The notes under the pieces: model-generated
What the model was told of the DNA's origin: nothing
Database searches by the model: none
Seen by the model: only the letters and a program-made list of their open reading frames with translations
From: Streptomyces alboflavus
GTDB taxonomy: Bacteria > Actinomycetota > Actinomycetes > Streptomycetales > Streptomycetaceae
Length of the DNA: 64,000 nucleotides
Assembly (NCBI RefSeq): GCF_000716675.1
Contig: NZ_JNXT01000003.1
Span: forward strand, 124,001 to 188,000
Reading direction: 5' to 3'
Program-made: the position numbers and the translations under genes
Shown here: piece after piece, positions 8,803 through 17,439 of the stretch
How positions within the stretch are numbered: position 1 is the stretch's first letter
Layout of the letters: each line of letters starts with the position of its first letter

Positions 8803-9726
8803 TCAGAAGACGGACAGTCCCGTGAGCGTGGTGAAGCGGTCCAGTGCGGCGACCCCCGCCACGGAGTTGCCGCGCTGGTCGAGGCCGGGGCTCCAGACGC
8901 AGACGGTGCAGCGGCCGGGGACGACCGCGATGATGCCGCCGCCGACCCCGCTCTTGCCGGGCAGGCCCACGCGGTGGGCGAAGTCGCCCGCGGCGTCGTA
9001 GGTGCCGCAGGTCAGCATGACCGCGTTGACCTGCTTGGCCTGGCTGCGGGTGAGGAGCGTGGAGCCGTCGGACCGTATGCCGTGCCGGGCCAGGAAGCCG
9101 GCGGCGAGGGCCAGGTCGGCGCAGGACGCCTCGATGGAGCACTGCCGGAAGTACTGGTCGAGGAGCGTGGGCACGGGATTGGTGATGTTGCCGTACGACG
9201 CCATGAAGTGGGCGAGGGCCGCGTTGCGGTCGCCGTGCGCGGTCTCGGAGGCGAGCACCGCCTCGTCGAAGTCGAGCCGGTCGTTGCCGGACTCGGCGCG
9301 CAGGAACGCGCGGAGCGTCCCGGCCGCGTCGCCGGTGAGGGCGTGCAGGCGGTCGGTGACGACGAGCGCGCCCGCGTTGATGAACGGATTGCGGGGGATG
9401 CCGTTCTCGTACTCCAGCTGCACCAGGGAGTTGAACGGGTTGCCCGACGGCTCCCGGCCGACGTGCTCCCACAGCAGCTCGCCGTCGAGCGAGAGGTCGA
9501 GGGCCAGCGTGAAGGCCTTGGTGATGGACTGGGCGGAGAAGGGCCGCTGCCAGTCGCCGACGCCGTACACCGTGCCGTCCAGCTCGGCGACGGCCATCCC
9601 GAAGTGCCGCGGGTCGGCCGAGGCGAGCGCCGGGATGTAGTCGGCGGGGCGGCCACGGCCCGGCAGGGCCTGGATCTCGGTGGCGATGCGGTCCAGGACG
9701 GGCTGGAGGGACGACGGCACGGGCAC
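8803..9726 (-). CDS. glsA: glutaminase A
   Basis: A 307-residue serine-dependent glutaminase of the beta-lactamase-like fold, hydrolysing L-glutamine to glutamate and ammonia in the cytoplasm. Recognisable parts are FSAQSITKAF (catalytic Ser67 and Lys70), GREPSGNPFNSL, NPFINAGALV and the C-terminal GKSGVGGGIIAVVPG. Length matches the family. The start is GTG 9726 with GGAG about 5 nt upstream. It is convergent with the GH4 gene and appears monocistronic. Confidence 0.95.
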   Translation of the reverse strand: MPVPSSLQPVLDRIATEIQALPGRGRPADYIPALASADPRHFGMAVAELDGTVYGVGDWQRPFSAQSITKAFTLALDLSLDGELLWEHVGREPSGNPFNSLVQLEYENGIPRNPFINAGALVVTDRLHALTGDAAGTLRAFLRAESGNDRLDFDEAVLASETAHGDRNAALAHFMASYGNITNPVPTLLDQYFRQCSIEASCADLALAAGFLARHGIRSDGSTLLTRSQAKQVNAVMLTCGTYDAAGDFAHRVGLPGKSGVGGGIIAVVPGRCTVCVWSPGLDQRGNSVAGVAALDRFTTLTGLSVF

Positions 9727-9815
9727 TTGCTCCGGTTTCGCGCGGTATACGGGGGTGTCCGCAGTACCTTAAGGCAGACGGGCCGCGCCGCCGCTCCGGG
9801 CCCGGGGTGACGCGG

Positions 9816-9854
9816 CGCGACGCCCCGCCACCCGAGGGGCGGCGGGGCGTCGCG
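9816..9854 (-). terminator. perfect 14-bp stem terminator
   Basis: Arms at 9816-9829 and 9841-9854 are perfectly complementary around an 11-nt loop, about 30 bp past the stop of the secreted protein that ends at 9884. It also lies upstream of the glutaminase start and would insulate the two genes. Confidence 0.75.
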
Positions 9855-9883
9855 CGGGAGTCAGCGGGTGCGCGCACCCGGGA

Positions 9884-10441
9884 CTACTTGTGGTCGACGA
9901 ACCACTTCGTGCAGCCCTTGCCCCCCGAGACGGGGAAGACGCAGCTGCGCACGGCGTAGGACTTGTTGCCGCCGATCTGGAGCTTCACGGTCTTCGTGAC
10001 CATCCAGTCGCGCACGTTCGCGTCGAACCAGCTCGCCTTCTTGCTGCAGCTCTTGTAGCCGCCCTTCTTCTCCTTGATGTACTTCGTCGAGGGGTGCTGC
10101 ACGTGGTTCTTCATCTTGAACGGCTTGATGCTGCGCTGGACCTGGACCTTGTCGCCCTTCACGATGTCCTCGGCGTAGGCGCGGGCCTTCTTGTCGCGGA
10201 GGCTCTCCGTGTCGATGCTGGTGAAGCGCCCCTTGTATGTGCGGTGCCCGCTGTCCCGGTAGATCCCGACGCCGGGACCGGAGCAGAACGCCCTGGCCTC
10301 CTGGGCGTTGGACGTCCCCGTCGCGGTGCGGGCCTCCCCGGTGCCGGAGTCGGCGGCGGCCGGCAGGCCGGTCGCCCCGAGTGCGCCCGCCGCGAGGAGC
10401 AGCGAGGCGACGCCGATGGTGGTCGTGCGGTTCTTGGTCAT
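9884..10441 (-). CDS. secreted protein of unknown function
   Basis: A 185-residue protein with a clear Sec signal peptide (hydrophobic core about 8-28, cleavage near AAADS). The mature part is rich in Lys and aromatic residues with four cysteines (FCSG, KSCSK, RSCVFP, GCTKW), which suggests two disulphides in an extracellular domain. ATG 10441 has GGGGAG upstream. It is flanked by a strong terminator downstream and an inverted repeat upstream, so it is probably its own transcription unit. I do not recognise a family. Confidence 0.7.
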   Translation of the reverse strand: MTKNRTTTIGVASLLLAAGALGATGLPAAADSGTGEARTATGTSNAQEARAFCSGPGVGIYRDSGHRTYKGRFTSIDTESLRDKKARAYAEDIVKGDKVQVQRSIKPFKMKNHVQHPSTKYIKEKKGGYKSCSKKASWFDANVRDWMVTKTVKLQIGGNKSYAVRSCVFPVSGGKGCTKWFVDHK

Positions 10442-10508
10442 GAGATCTCCCCGTTGTCGTCTCTTGAACCGGCCACCATGTTCGCGGCCTCCGTCCGACC
10501 GGCTCCAG

Positions 10509-10532
10509 GTGTTTCGGCCGGGTCCGAAACAC
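10509..10532. terminator. inverted repeat between secreted-protein gene and dehydrogenase
   Basis: GTGTTTCGG (10509-10517) and CCGAAACAC (10524-10532) form a perfect 9-bp stem with a 6-nt loop. It lies 26 bp after the dehydrogenase stop and about 70 bp before the secreted-protein start, so it could terminate one or act as an operator for the other. Confidence 0.45.
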
Positions 10533-10558
10533 GGGGAAACGCTGGACGGCGGGGCGCG

Positions 10559-11584
10559 TCAGCGAGGGCGGAGCCGCTCCCTGGCGAGGGTGAGCGCGGC
10601 CTCCGTCGGGGGCACACCGGAGCGCCGCGCGCGTTCGATGACCGTGGCCACGCGTGCGCCGACCTGACGGACCCGCTGCTCGGCCCGGGCGTCGTCGTGG
10701 CAGCGGAGCCGTTCCTCCAGGAAGATCAGGCCGCCCGCGTTCACGCAGAAGTCGGGCGCGTAGAGGATGCCGCGGGCCTCGAGCGCTGCGGCGTGCTCCG
10801 GGGCGGCCAGCACGTTGTTCGCGCCGCCCGCGATGATCCGGCAGCGCAGCTCCGGCAGCGTACGGTCGTCGACGACACCCCCGAGGGCACAGGGCGCGAG
10901 CACGTCGCACGCGGTGGCCGCCGCGGTCGCGGGGTCGACGACGCGCGCGCCGACGCTCCGGGCGACGGCATCGGCACGGCGAGCGTCGATGTCGGACACC
11001 AGGAGCTCCGCGCCCTCCGCCGCCAGGAGCCGGGCGAGGGCGGCGCCCACGTTCCCCGCGCCCTGCACGCACACCCGGACGCCCCGCATGCTCCCGTCGC
11101 CGCCGGTGGCGCGCAGACAGGCCCGTATCCCTTCGAGGACGCCGAGGGCCGTCATGGGGGAGGGGTCGCCGTCGGCACAGACCGGCGAGGCCTCGGTGCC
11201 GATCACCGCCAGGTCGGCCTGCGTGGTGCCGACGTCGTTGACGGGGATGAAGCGTCCGCCGAGGGTGGCGACGAAGCGGCCGTGGGCACGCAGCAGCGCC
11301 TCGGACTTGTCGCGCGCCGGGTCGCCGAGGACGACGCTCCAACCCCCGCCGAGATCGAGCCCAGCGGCCGCGGCCTTGAGGGTCATGGCCCGGGCGAGGC
11401 GCAGGCCGTCGTCGAGGGCGGCGGTCTCGTTCGCGTACGCGTGCATGCGGACGCCGCCGAGCGCGGGGCCGAGGGTGGTGTCGTGCAGGACGACGAGGGA
11501 CCGCAGCCCGGTTCGGGCGTCCTGATGGAAGAGTGCCTGCTCGAAGCCGCCGGACCGAAGCCGGTCGAAGATCGTGGAGGTCAT
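10559..11584 (-). CDS. Leu/Val/Phe dehydrogenase-like protein with altered catalytic site
   Basis: A 341-residue member of the Glu/Leu/Phe/Val dehydrogenase family, normally an NAD+-dependent oxidative deaminase of branched-chain amino acids. It has the N-terminal GPALGGVRM, the substrate-side MTLKAAAAG (Lys70), FIPVNDVGTTQADL (Asp117) and the Rossmann VCVQGAGNVGAALA. In leucine dehydrogenases the catalytic lysine lies in GGGK; here the same place reads GGGWSVV (Trp82). Lys70 and Asp117 are kept and the frame is intact. It may be inactive in amine chemistry or may have changed function. Neighbours give no pathway. Confidence 0.83.
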   Translation of the reverse strand: MTSTIFDRLRSGGFEQALFHQDARTGLRSLVVLHDTTLGPALGGVRMHAYANETAALDDGLRLARAMTLKAAAAGLDLGGGWSVVLGDPARDKSEALLRAHGRFVATLGGRFIPVNDVGTTQADLAVIGTEASPVCADGDPSPMTALGVLEGIRACLRATGGDGSMRGVRVCVQGAGNVGAALARLLAAEGAELLVSDIDARRADAVARSVGARVVDPATAAATACDVLAPCALGGVVDDRTLPELRCRIIAGGANNVLAAPEHAAALEARGILYAPDFCVNAGGLIFLEERLRCHDDARAEQRVRQVGARVATVIERARRSGVPPTEAALTLARERLRPR

Positions 11585-11762
11585 CCGGCCATCGTGGCAG
11601 CGGCCACTGACAGGGCGGGGCCATCGGGAACCTCGCGGTCCTCATCGCCGCCTCGGAGGCCGCGGGCCGCGCGTGACGGCGGTGACAAGTGGGAAGGCTG
11701 ACCGCCGGACATCGAATCCGGGGCACACCGCGCCCAGGTACGCCGGGACACGGGGGCACATC

Positions 11763-12485
11763 ATGGCGACGACGACACCACCGGCACGCGGGCGACGGGC
11801 GCGGCCCGCGCATCGACGGTCCACGCGATCGACGGATCCATGGGCGACCCGCCTGACGAGTCCACGGGCGACCCGCCGGGCGGATCCATGGGCGACCCAC
11901 CTGACGAGTCCACAGGCCATCCGCCGGACGGATCTACGGGCGACCCGCCGGACGAGTCCACGGGCGACCCGCTGGGCGGCGACCCTGGTCCTCGCCGCGC
12001 TGGCCCCCCTGACGGTGACCGCCTGCGGCGGCTCGGACGACGCCGACGACAAGCCCGGATCCCACGGGCGGACCTCGAAGTCCCCCTCCGCGCAGGCCTC
12101 CTCCGGGAAGCCCTCGGCCGCGCCGTCGGTGTCGGCCGCCGACGGGCGTGACGTCGGCGCCTGCGCGGACGGCGACTGCGAGATCGCGGTGTCCGAGAAG
12201 GTGACCTTCCGCTTCAAGGGCCCGCGGGGCCCCGCGACCCTGTCCGTGACCGAGGTCGGCCCGAACAAGGTCGCGTACACGGTGAAGTCGGGCAGCGGCC
12301 GGGCGAAGGGCGGCGCGACCGGCCCCGGCCAGGGCTGCATCACGGTCCTCCGTACCAACGGCAGCGGCAACTCCTGCGGCGGGCTCGGCGACGCCACCCG
12401 GCCGAGCCCCCAGCCCGACGCCGTGGTCATCCAGGCGGCGACCGGCGAGGGCGGGACGGCGATCCTCCACATCGTGTCCCGCTGA
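11763..12485 (+). CDS. lipoprotein with repeat-built N-terminal region
   Basis: 240 residues from ATG 11763. A hydrophobic stretch ending LTVTACGG (about residues 73-90) is a typical lipobox, so the protein should be lipid-anchored after cleavage. Oddly, about 70 basic residues precede it, and residues 24-71 are three 16-residue repeats (DPWATRLTSPRATRRA and variants). The mature domain begins with a Ser/Lys/Pro linker, then a small beta-rich domain with cysteines (GACADGDCEIAV, GQGCITVL, GNSCGGLG). I do not recognise the family. A start inside or after the repeats is possible but no better ribosome site is visible. Confidence 0.6.
   Translation: MATTTPPARGRRARPAHRRSTRSTDPWATRLTSPRATRRADPWATHLTSPQAIRRTDLRATRRTSPRATRWAATLVLAALAPLTVTACGGSDDADDKPGSHGRTSKSPSAQASSGKPSAAPSVSAADGRDVGACADGDCEIAVSEKVTFRFKGPRGPATLSVTEVGPNKVAYTVKSGSGRAKGGATGPGQGCITVLRTNGSGNSCGGLGDATRPSPQPDAVVIQAATGEGGTAILHIVSR
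11834..11977. repeat. three 48-bp tandem repeats (six 24-bp half units)
   Basis: Units lie at 11834-11881, 11882-11929 and 11930-11977. Each is itself two related 24-bp halves beginning GGATCCATGGGCGACCC and GAGTCCACGGGCGACCC. Units 1 and 2 differ at few positions, unit 3 at more. The unit length is a multiple of three, so the lipoprotein frame stays open. Confidence 0.92.
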
Positions 12486-12626
12486 CACCCTGGCGGGCGG
12501 CGCCGGGGCGGAGCACGCTGGAGCAAGGGTGTCGAGGTCGAAGCCGACGCCGACGCGGTGTCGTGGACGGTTGTCCGGTACGGGGGCCGCGGTCCGCACA
12601 CGCCCGCCAGCGAGGAGCACAGTGCC

Positions 12627-12956
12627 GTGACCGAGTCCAGCCGTCCCCTCCACACGCTGTTCCGCGCGCTCACCAACGTCGTCTCCGTCGGGTACCTCGC
12701 CGCCTGCGTCCTCCTCCTCGCCTGGGCCCACTCGGTGAGTTCCGGCGACACCCCCGACGCCTCGCTGGCCGGAGTGTGGCCGTTGTTCGCCACCCTGCCA
12801 GTCAGCTTCGTCCTGTTCCTCACGCCCGGTCTGCCGGGCGGCCCCGGCGGGCTCGTCCTGGCCGTCTGCGTCGGCGCGCTGGCGAACGCGATCGTCACCG
12901 GCGCGACCTTGGAAGCCTTCCGCAGCGACCGCCGACGCGCCGGACCGACGGCCTGA
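12627..12956 (+). CDS. small membrane protein, SCO4225-like
   Basis: 109 residues with three hydrophobic segments (about 14-35, 45-62 and 68-88). The layout LTNVVSVGYLAACVLLLAWA, then PDASLAGVWPLFATLPVSF, resembles a small Streptomyces family I know only as SCO4225-type membrane proteins; no function is established. GTG 12627 was chosen because GAGGAG lies 9 nt upstream and the longer frame from 12558 adds no conserved sequence. Confidence 0.6.
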   Translation: MTESSRPLHTLFRALTNVVSVGYLAACVLLLAWAHSVSSGDTPDASLAGVWPLFATLPVSFVLFLTPGLPGGPGGLVLAVCVGALANAIVTGATLEAFRSDRRRAGPTA

Positions 12957-13124
12957 GCGCACCGCCGCGCCAGGCGGTGTCGTCGTCGACACGGCCGCGC
13001 AGCCCCGAGGACCTTCCGCCCTCCGGCCTGCTCACCGATACCGCTGATACCTGGCTGACACACAACCGCGCGCCGGTGGATGCACGGCCCTGACCGGCCG
13101 GATGCGGTGCTCTCCGAGGCTGGC

Positions 13125-13152
13125 GGAGCACGCGGGAGAGCCCGCGTGCTCC
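13125..13152 (+). terminator. perfect 12-bp hairpin before the S11 peptidase gene
   Basis: Arms at 13125-13136 and 13141-13152 pair perfectly around AGAG. It ends only 22 nt before the chosen start of the S11 peptidase. It could terminate the SCO4225-like gene, or act as a leader structure controlling the envelope operon. Confidence 0.6.
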
Positions 13153-13174
13153 GGGCGTGGAGAGGCGGTCGTCG

Positions 13175-14182
13175 GTGAGGGTGCGTCGGGTACGGGTTGC
13201 CGGGGTGGGCGAGGCGCTGCGGCGGGGGCCGCACCGGGGCAGGGCGCTGTGCGCGGCCGCCGCCGTGCTGGTCGTGGCGGGGGCGGGCGGCTGGATGGTC
13301 CTGCCCGGTGGTGAGAGCGGCGGTGGGGGTGCGGACGGCCGGGGGCTCGGCTCCGTCGGGTCGCTGGGCCTGCCGTGGCCCGACGAGGGGCAGACGAGCA
13401 TCGAGGTGCGGGGCGTCGGCAGCCTCGGCAGCAGGGGCGGCCGGGAGCCGGTGCCGATCGCGAGCGTCACGAAGGTGATGACCGCGTACGTGATCCTCAA
13501 GGAACACCCTCTCGACCCGGAGGAGCAGGGGCCCCGGATCACCGTCGACGCGGACGCCGCACAGGAGTCGCACTCGCTCAGCGAATCCACCGTGGAACTC
13601 CGCGAGGGCCGCCGCCACACCCAGCGCGAACTCCTGGAACTGCTCCTGCTCCCTTCCGGCAACAACGTCGCCCGCCTCCTCGCCCGTTGGGACGCCGGAA
13701 GCCAGCAGGCGTTCGTCGCGAAGATGAACCGCGCCGCCGACGAGCTCGGCATGACCCGCACCACGTACACCGGAGCGAGCGGCTTCGAGTCCAGCACCAA
13801 GAGCACCGCCGACGACCAGCTGAAGCTCGCCCGGCAGGCCATGAAGCAGCCCGCGCTCCGTGAGGTGGTCGCCCTGCGCGACACCACGGTGCCCGGCGTG
13901 CCCGGCACCGTCACCAACACCAACCGGCTGTTGGCGAAGCCCGGCGTCATCGGCCTGAAGACCGGGTCGAGCACCCCCGCGGGCGGCAACCTCATGTGGG
14001 CCGCCGAGGCGAAGTCCGGCGCCGAGCGGCACCTCGTCCTCGGAGTCGTCCTCGGGCAGCGCGCCCACACCACGCCCACCGAGGGCCTCGCGGCGGCGAT
14101 CGACAGGAGCGGCGCCCTGATCGACGCCGTCCAGCGGAACCTTCCCGGCGCCCTGCGCGCCAAGGAGCAGGTGGGGTCATGA
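13175..14182 (+). CDS. S11-family D-alanyl-D-alanine carboxypeptidase
   Basis: About 335 residues: a short basic N-terminus, one membrane-spanning signal anchor (about residues 25-45), a Gly-rich linker, then a penicillin-binding DD-peptidase domain. The three active-site motifs are present: SVTK (Ser nucleophile), SGN and KTG (LKTGSSTPAG). It trims the terminal D-Ala of peptidoglycan stem peptides outside the membrane. GTG 13175 has GGAGAGG 9 nt upstream; GTG 13157 and 13181 are also in frame. The stop overlaps the start of the next gene by 4 bp (ATGA), so the two are co-translated. Confidence 0.87.
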   Translation: MRVRRVRVAGVGEALRRGPHRGRALCAAAAVLVVAGAGGWMVLPGGESGGGGADGRGLGSVGSLGLPWPDEGQTSIEVRGVGSLGSRGGREPVPIASVTKVMTAYVILKEHPLDPEEQGPRITVDADAAQESHSLSESTVELREGRRHTQRELLELLLLPSGNNVARLLARWDAGSQQAFVAKMNRAADELGMTRTTYTGASGFESSTKSTADDQLKLARQAMKQPALREVVALRDTTVPGVPGTVTNTNRLLAKPGVIGLKTGSSTPAGGNLMWAAEAKSGAERHLVLGVVLGQRAHTTPTEGLAAAIDRSGALIDAVQRNLPGALRAKEQVGS

Positions 14183-15264
14183 CGTCCTTGCACGACGGGC
14201 TCACGGAGCGCACGGCCGGTACGGACGGGCCTCTGCTCGCGGCGGCGTGGACCTCCGGGGCGGCCGCGCCGACCGGGGACCCCGGGGTGCCCGCCGGGAA
14301 ACCCGGGGTGCCCGCCGGGAAACCGGGAGCGGACCGCACCGACGGCGGCCCCTGGCGCCGTGGCCGCCTCGTCGCCGCGGCCGCCGGGCTCCTCGCTCTG
14401 GTCATGCTCGGCCACACCTGGGTGCCCCACCGGTTCGGCAACCCCGGCAGCCTCCTTGAGACCTTCCTGCCCTGGCTGGGCGGCGGCGTGCCCCTGCTCC
14501 TGGTGCTCGCCGCCGTGCGCCGCTCCGCGACCGCCGCGCTCGCCGTGCTGCTCCCGGCCGTCGTCTGGTGCTCCCTGTTCGGCGGCATGGTCATGGACAA
14601 GCGCTCCGACGGCGGCGACCTCACCGTCGTCAGCCACAACGTCCACGACCAGAACCCCGACCCGGACGGCACCGCCCGCGCCCTCGTGGCCTCCGGCGCG
14701 GACCTGGTCGCCCTGGAGGAACTGTCCCCGGGCACGGCACCGGAGTACGGGCGCGTCCTGGACGGCCGCTACCCGCACCATGTGGTGCAGGGCACGGTCG
14801 GGCTGTGGAGCAAGTACCCGCTGCGGGGCGTGGAGCCGATCCCGATCATGCCGTGGACGCGCGCGCTGCGGGCCACCGTCGAGACCCCGAAGGGCCCGCT
14901 CGCCCTGTACACCGCGCACCTCGCGTCCGTGCGTGTGCACCCGGGCGCGGGCTTCGCCACGGCCACCCGCGACGAGGCCGCCGAGAAGCTCGCCGCCGCC
15001 GTCCGCGCCGAACGGCTGCCCCGCGTCGTGGTGGTCGGGGACCTCAACGGCACGACCGACGACACGGCCCTGCGCCCGCTGACCGGACAGCTGCGGTCGG
15101 CGCAGCAGGAGGCGGGCGACGGCTTCGGGTTCACCTGGCCCGCGTCGTTCCCGGTCGCCCGGATCGACCAGATCCTCGTCAAAGGTGTCACCCCGGCCTC
15201 GTCCTGGACCCTGCCGCGCACCGGCAGCGACCACCTGCCCGTCGCGGCCGCCCTGACCCTGTGA
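14179..15264 (+). CDS. membrane endonuclease/exonuclease/phosphatase-family protein, VanJ-like
   Basis: 361 residues. A Pro/Gly-rich cytoplasmic N-terminus is followed by three membrane helices (about 58-80, 93-113 and 117-137). An EEP-fold domain comes next, with TVVSHNVHDQNPD, LVALEEL, VVVGDLNGTTDD and GSDHLPVAAAL covering the metal and catalytic residues. This topology, three helices plus an extracytoplasmic EEP domain, is that of VanJ/StaP proteins that protect streptomycetes from teicoplanin-type glycopeptides, probably by acting on a lipid-linked cell-wall intermediate. ATG 14179 overlaps the carboxypeptidase stop. Resistance function here is inference. Confidence 0.78.
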   Translation: MTSLHDGLTERTAGTDGPLLAAAWTSGAAAPTGDPGVPAGKPGVPAGKPGADRTDGGPWRRGRLVAAAAGLLALVMLGHTWVPHRFGNPGSLLETFLPWLGGGVPLLLVLAAVRRSATAALAVLLPAVVWCSLFGGMVMDKRSDGGDLTVVSHNVHDQNPDPDGTARALVASGADLVALEELSPGTAPEYGRVLDGRYPHHVVQGTVGLWSKYPLRGVEPIPIMPWTRALRATVETPKGPLALYTAHLASVRVHPGAGFATATRDEAAEKLAAAVRAERLPRVVVVGDLNGTTDDTALRPLTGQLRSAQQEAGDGFGFTWPASFPVARIDQILVKGVTPASSWTLPRTGSDHLPVAAALTL

Positions 15265-15335
15265 CCACGGCGGGAGCGGATACCGTCGTGATCAGCGGGT
15301 CAGGACCCCGTACGCAACGACCCTCAGGTGACGAG

Positions 15336-16088
15336 ATGCCACAGCTCCCCTACGAACCGGCGGGACGCCCCGCACCCCGGGAAGGCGGCCCCGCCGCCCC
15401 CGTGCGCGTCCTGCTGATCGAGGACGACGACACGATCCGCAAGTCCGTGGGCATGGCCCTGGAGCGCTACGGCTACGAGGTGGCCACGGCCCCCGACGGG
15501 CTCACGGGCCTGGAGATGTTCCGGGAAGGACGGCACGACCTGCTCCTGGTCGACGTCATGCTGCCCCACCTCGACGGCATCGGCCTGTCCTGCCGGGTCC
15601 GCGAGACGAGCCAGGCCCCCATCCTGATGATGTCCGCGCGCGGCGACGCCCTGGACGTCGTCGCGGGCCTGGAGGCGGGCGCCGACGACTACATCGTCAA
15701 ACCCGTCGACACCACGGTCCTCGTCGCCCGCATCCGCACCCTGCTGCGCCGCGCCACCTTCACCGCACCCGCCACGGCCGACGCCCCGGCGCCCGACGGC
15801 GGCGGCCTGCTCACCTTCCGCGACCTCACCGTCGACACCCGCGGCCTCGAAGTCCGCGCGGACGGCCGCCTCCTCGCGCTCACCCCCACCGAACTCCGCC
15901 TGCTCCTTGAGTTCGTGGCCGCGCCCGGCATCGTCCTGGAGCGCCAGACCCTGCTGCGCAAGGTGTGGGACTACGGCTGGGAGGGCGACAGCCGGGTCGT
16001 CGACCTGACCGTGCAGCGACTGCGCAAGAAGATCGGCGCCGATCACATCGAGACGGTGCGCGGTTTCGGCTACAAGTTCCGGCGCTGA
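15336..16088 (+). CDS. OmpR/PhoB-type response regulator
   Basis: 250 residues. Receiver domain (about 24-138) with acidic EDDD, phosphorylatable Asp73 in LLVDVML and the conserved Lys in YIVKPVD. A winged-helix DNA-binding domain follows (about 155-250) with LTPTELRLLLEF and VVDLTVQRLRKKIG. The receiver wording, including GLEAGADDYIVKP, resembles CseB, the regulator of envelope stress in Streptomyces. The histidine kinase gene starts 1 nt after its stop. ATG 15336 has AGGTG upstream. Confidence 0.9.
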   Translation: MPQLPYEPAGRPAPREGGPAAPVRVLLIEDDDTIRKSVGMALERYGYEVATAPDGLTGLEMFREGRHDLLLVDVMLPHLDGIGLSCRVRETSQAPILMMSARGDALDVVAGLEAGADDYIVKPVDTTVLVARIRTLLRRATFTAPATADAPAPDGGGLLTFRDLTVDTRGLEVRADGRLLALTPTELRLLLEFVAAPGIVLERQTLLRKVWDYGWEGDSRVVDLTVQRLRKKIGADHIETVRGFGYKFRR

Positions 16089-16089
16089 C

Positions 16090-17400
16090 ATGGGACGTAC
16101 GACAGCTGACGAGGGCCGCACCTCCGTCCCGCAGTTCCTGCGCCGCCTCGCCGACCCCCGCTCCCTCCGCTGGAAGATCGCCGCGGGCGTGGCCGCGGCC
16201 GCCTGCGCGATGGCCGTGGGCATCGGCCTCCTGGTGCACGAGAGAACCGAGTCACGGTCCATGAGCATCGGCCATGGCACCGCGCTGCGCGAACTGGAGG
16301 TGGCCGAGTTCGAGTACCGCGACGGCAGGTCCGCGAGCCGGAACCCCTCACAGACTCCCGGCTATTTCGCCGGCGACCAGGTGCCGGACGAGCTGCGCCG
16401 CCGACTCGCCACCGACCCCGGCCCCCTCACCTGGTACGACACGAGCAAGCCGCTGCAGGGCCCGTTCATGTGGGCGGCGAGCCGCGTCGACGGGACCGAT
16501 GTGGCCGTCCGCATGGACATGGGCGCCGAGAAGCGCAGCCTGCAGGCGCTCGACCGGCACATCCGGTACGCGGCCATCGCCACCCTCGCCGTCGTCGTCC
16601 CCCTCACACTGCTCGCCGCCGAACTGGTGCTGCGGCGCCTGCGCCGGGTCGCGGGCACCGCCCGGCGGATCAGGAACGGCTCCCTGGACGCGCGTACCGC
16701 GAGCCGCGGACACGACGAGATCAGCGAGATCTCCTCGGCCGTCGACCACATGGCCGACGCCCTCCAGGAGCGCCTGCGGGGCGAACAGCGCTTCACCGCC
16801 GACGTCGCCCACGAACTGCGCACCCCGCTCGCGGGCCTCGTCACCTCCGCCTCCCTGCTGCCGGAGAGCGAGGCCACCGACCTGGTCCAGGACCGGGTGC
16901 GGGTGCTGCGGGCGCTGGTGGACGACCTGCTCGAGATCTCCCGCCTCGACGCGGGCGCAGAGCACGCCGACGCGCAGCCCGTGCCGCTCGGCGACCTGGT
17001 CACGGAGTCCGTGCGCCGCACCGGCCTCGACACCCGGATCACCGTCGTCGGTGACCCGACCGTCGAGACCGACCCGCGCCGCGTCGACCGCATCGTCACC
17101 AACCTGGTCCTGAACGCCCACCGCCACGGCGGCGCACCGGTGGAGGTCACCGTCGACGCCACCACCGCTCACGCCGTCACGGTCGTCGTGCGCGACCACG
17201 GCCCCGGCTTCCCCGCCGACCTCCTCGACCACGGCCCCCAGCGCTTCCGCACCGGCGCCGCCGAACGCGGCCACGGCCACGGCCTGGGGCTGACCATCGC
17301 CCTGGGCCAGGCCCACGTCATCGGGGCCCGCGTCATGCTCGCGAACGCCGAGCCGCACGGCGCCGTCGCCACCCTGAGCCTGCCTCGTCGGCTCACCTGA
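16090..17400 (+). CDS. sensor histidine kinase, CseC-like
   Basis: 436 residues. Two membrane helices (about 28-49 and 160-181) enclose an extracellular sensor of about 110 residues. HAMP linker, then HisKA with phospho-acceptor His241 in FTADVAHELRTPLAGL, and an HATPase domain with N-box NLVLNAHRHG, G1 DHGPGF and G2 GHGLGLTIA. It autophosphorylates and passes phosphate to the adjoining regulator. Clustering with a DD-carboxypeptidase and a VanJ-like protein suggests it senses cell-wall stress. The ligand is unknown. Confidence 0.9.
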   Translation: MGRTTADEGRTSVPQFLRRLADPRSLRWKIAAGVAAAACAMAVGIGLLVHERTESRSMSIGHGTALRELEVAEFEYRDGRSASRNPSQTPGYFAGDQVPDELRRRLATDPGPLTWYDTSKPLQGPFMWAASRVDGTDVAVRMDMGAEKRSLQALDRHIRYAAIATLAVVVPLTLLAAELVLRRLRRVAGTARRIRNGSLDARTASRGHDEISEISSAVDHMADALQERLRGEQRFTADVAHELRTPLAGLVTSASLLPESEATDLVQDRVRVLRALVDDLLEISRLDAGAEHADAQPVPLGDLVTESVRRTGLDTRITVVGDPTVETDPRRVDRIVTNLVLNAHRHGGAPVEVTVDATTAHAVTVVVRDHGPGFPADLLDHGPQRFRTGAAERGHGHGLGLTIALGQAHVIGARVMLANAEPHGAVATLSLPRRLT

Positions 17401-17439
17401 TCCGGGAGCGGCGCACGGAGGAGGTGGGCCCCGGCGCGG

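Noticed and set aside
11834..11977. CRISPR array
   Set aside because: Units are contiguous with no unique spacers and lie inside an open reading frame.
15336..17400. VanR/VanS identity for the two-component system
   Set aside because: Receiver and sensor layout are closer to CseB/CseC; no vanHAX genes are next to it, so the specific name is not supported.
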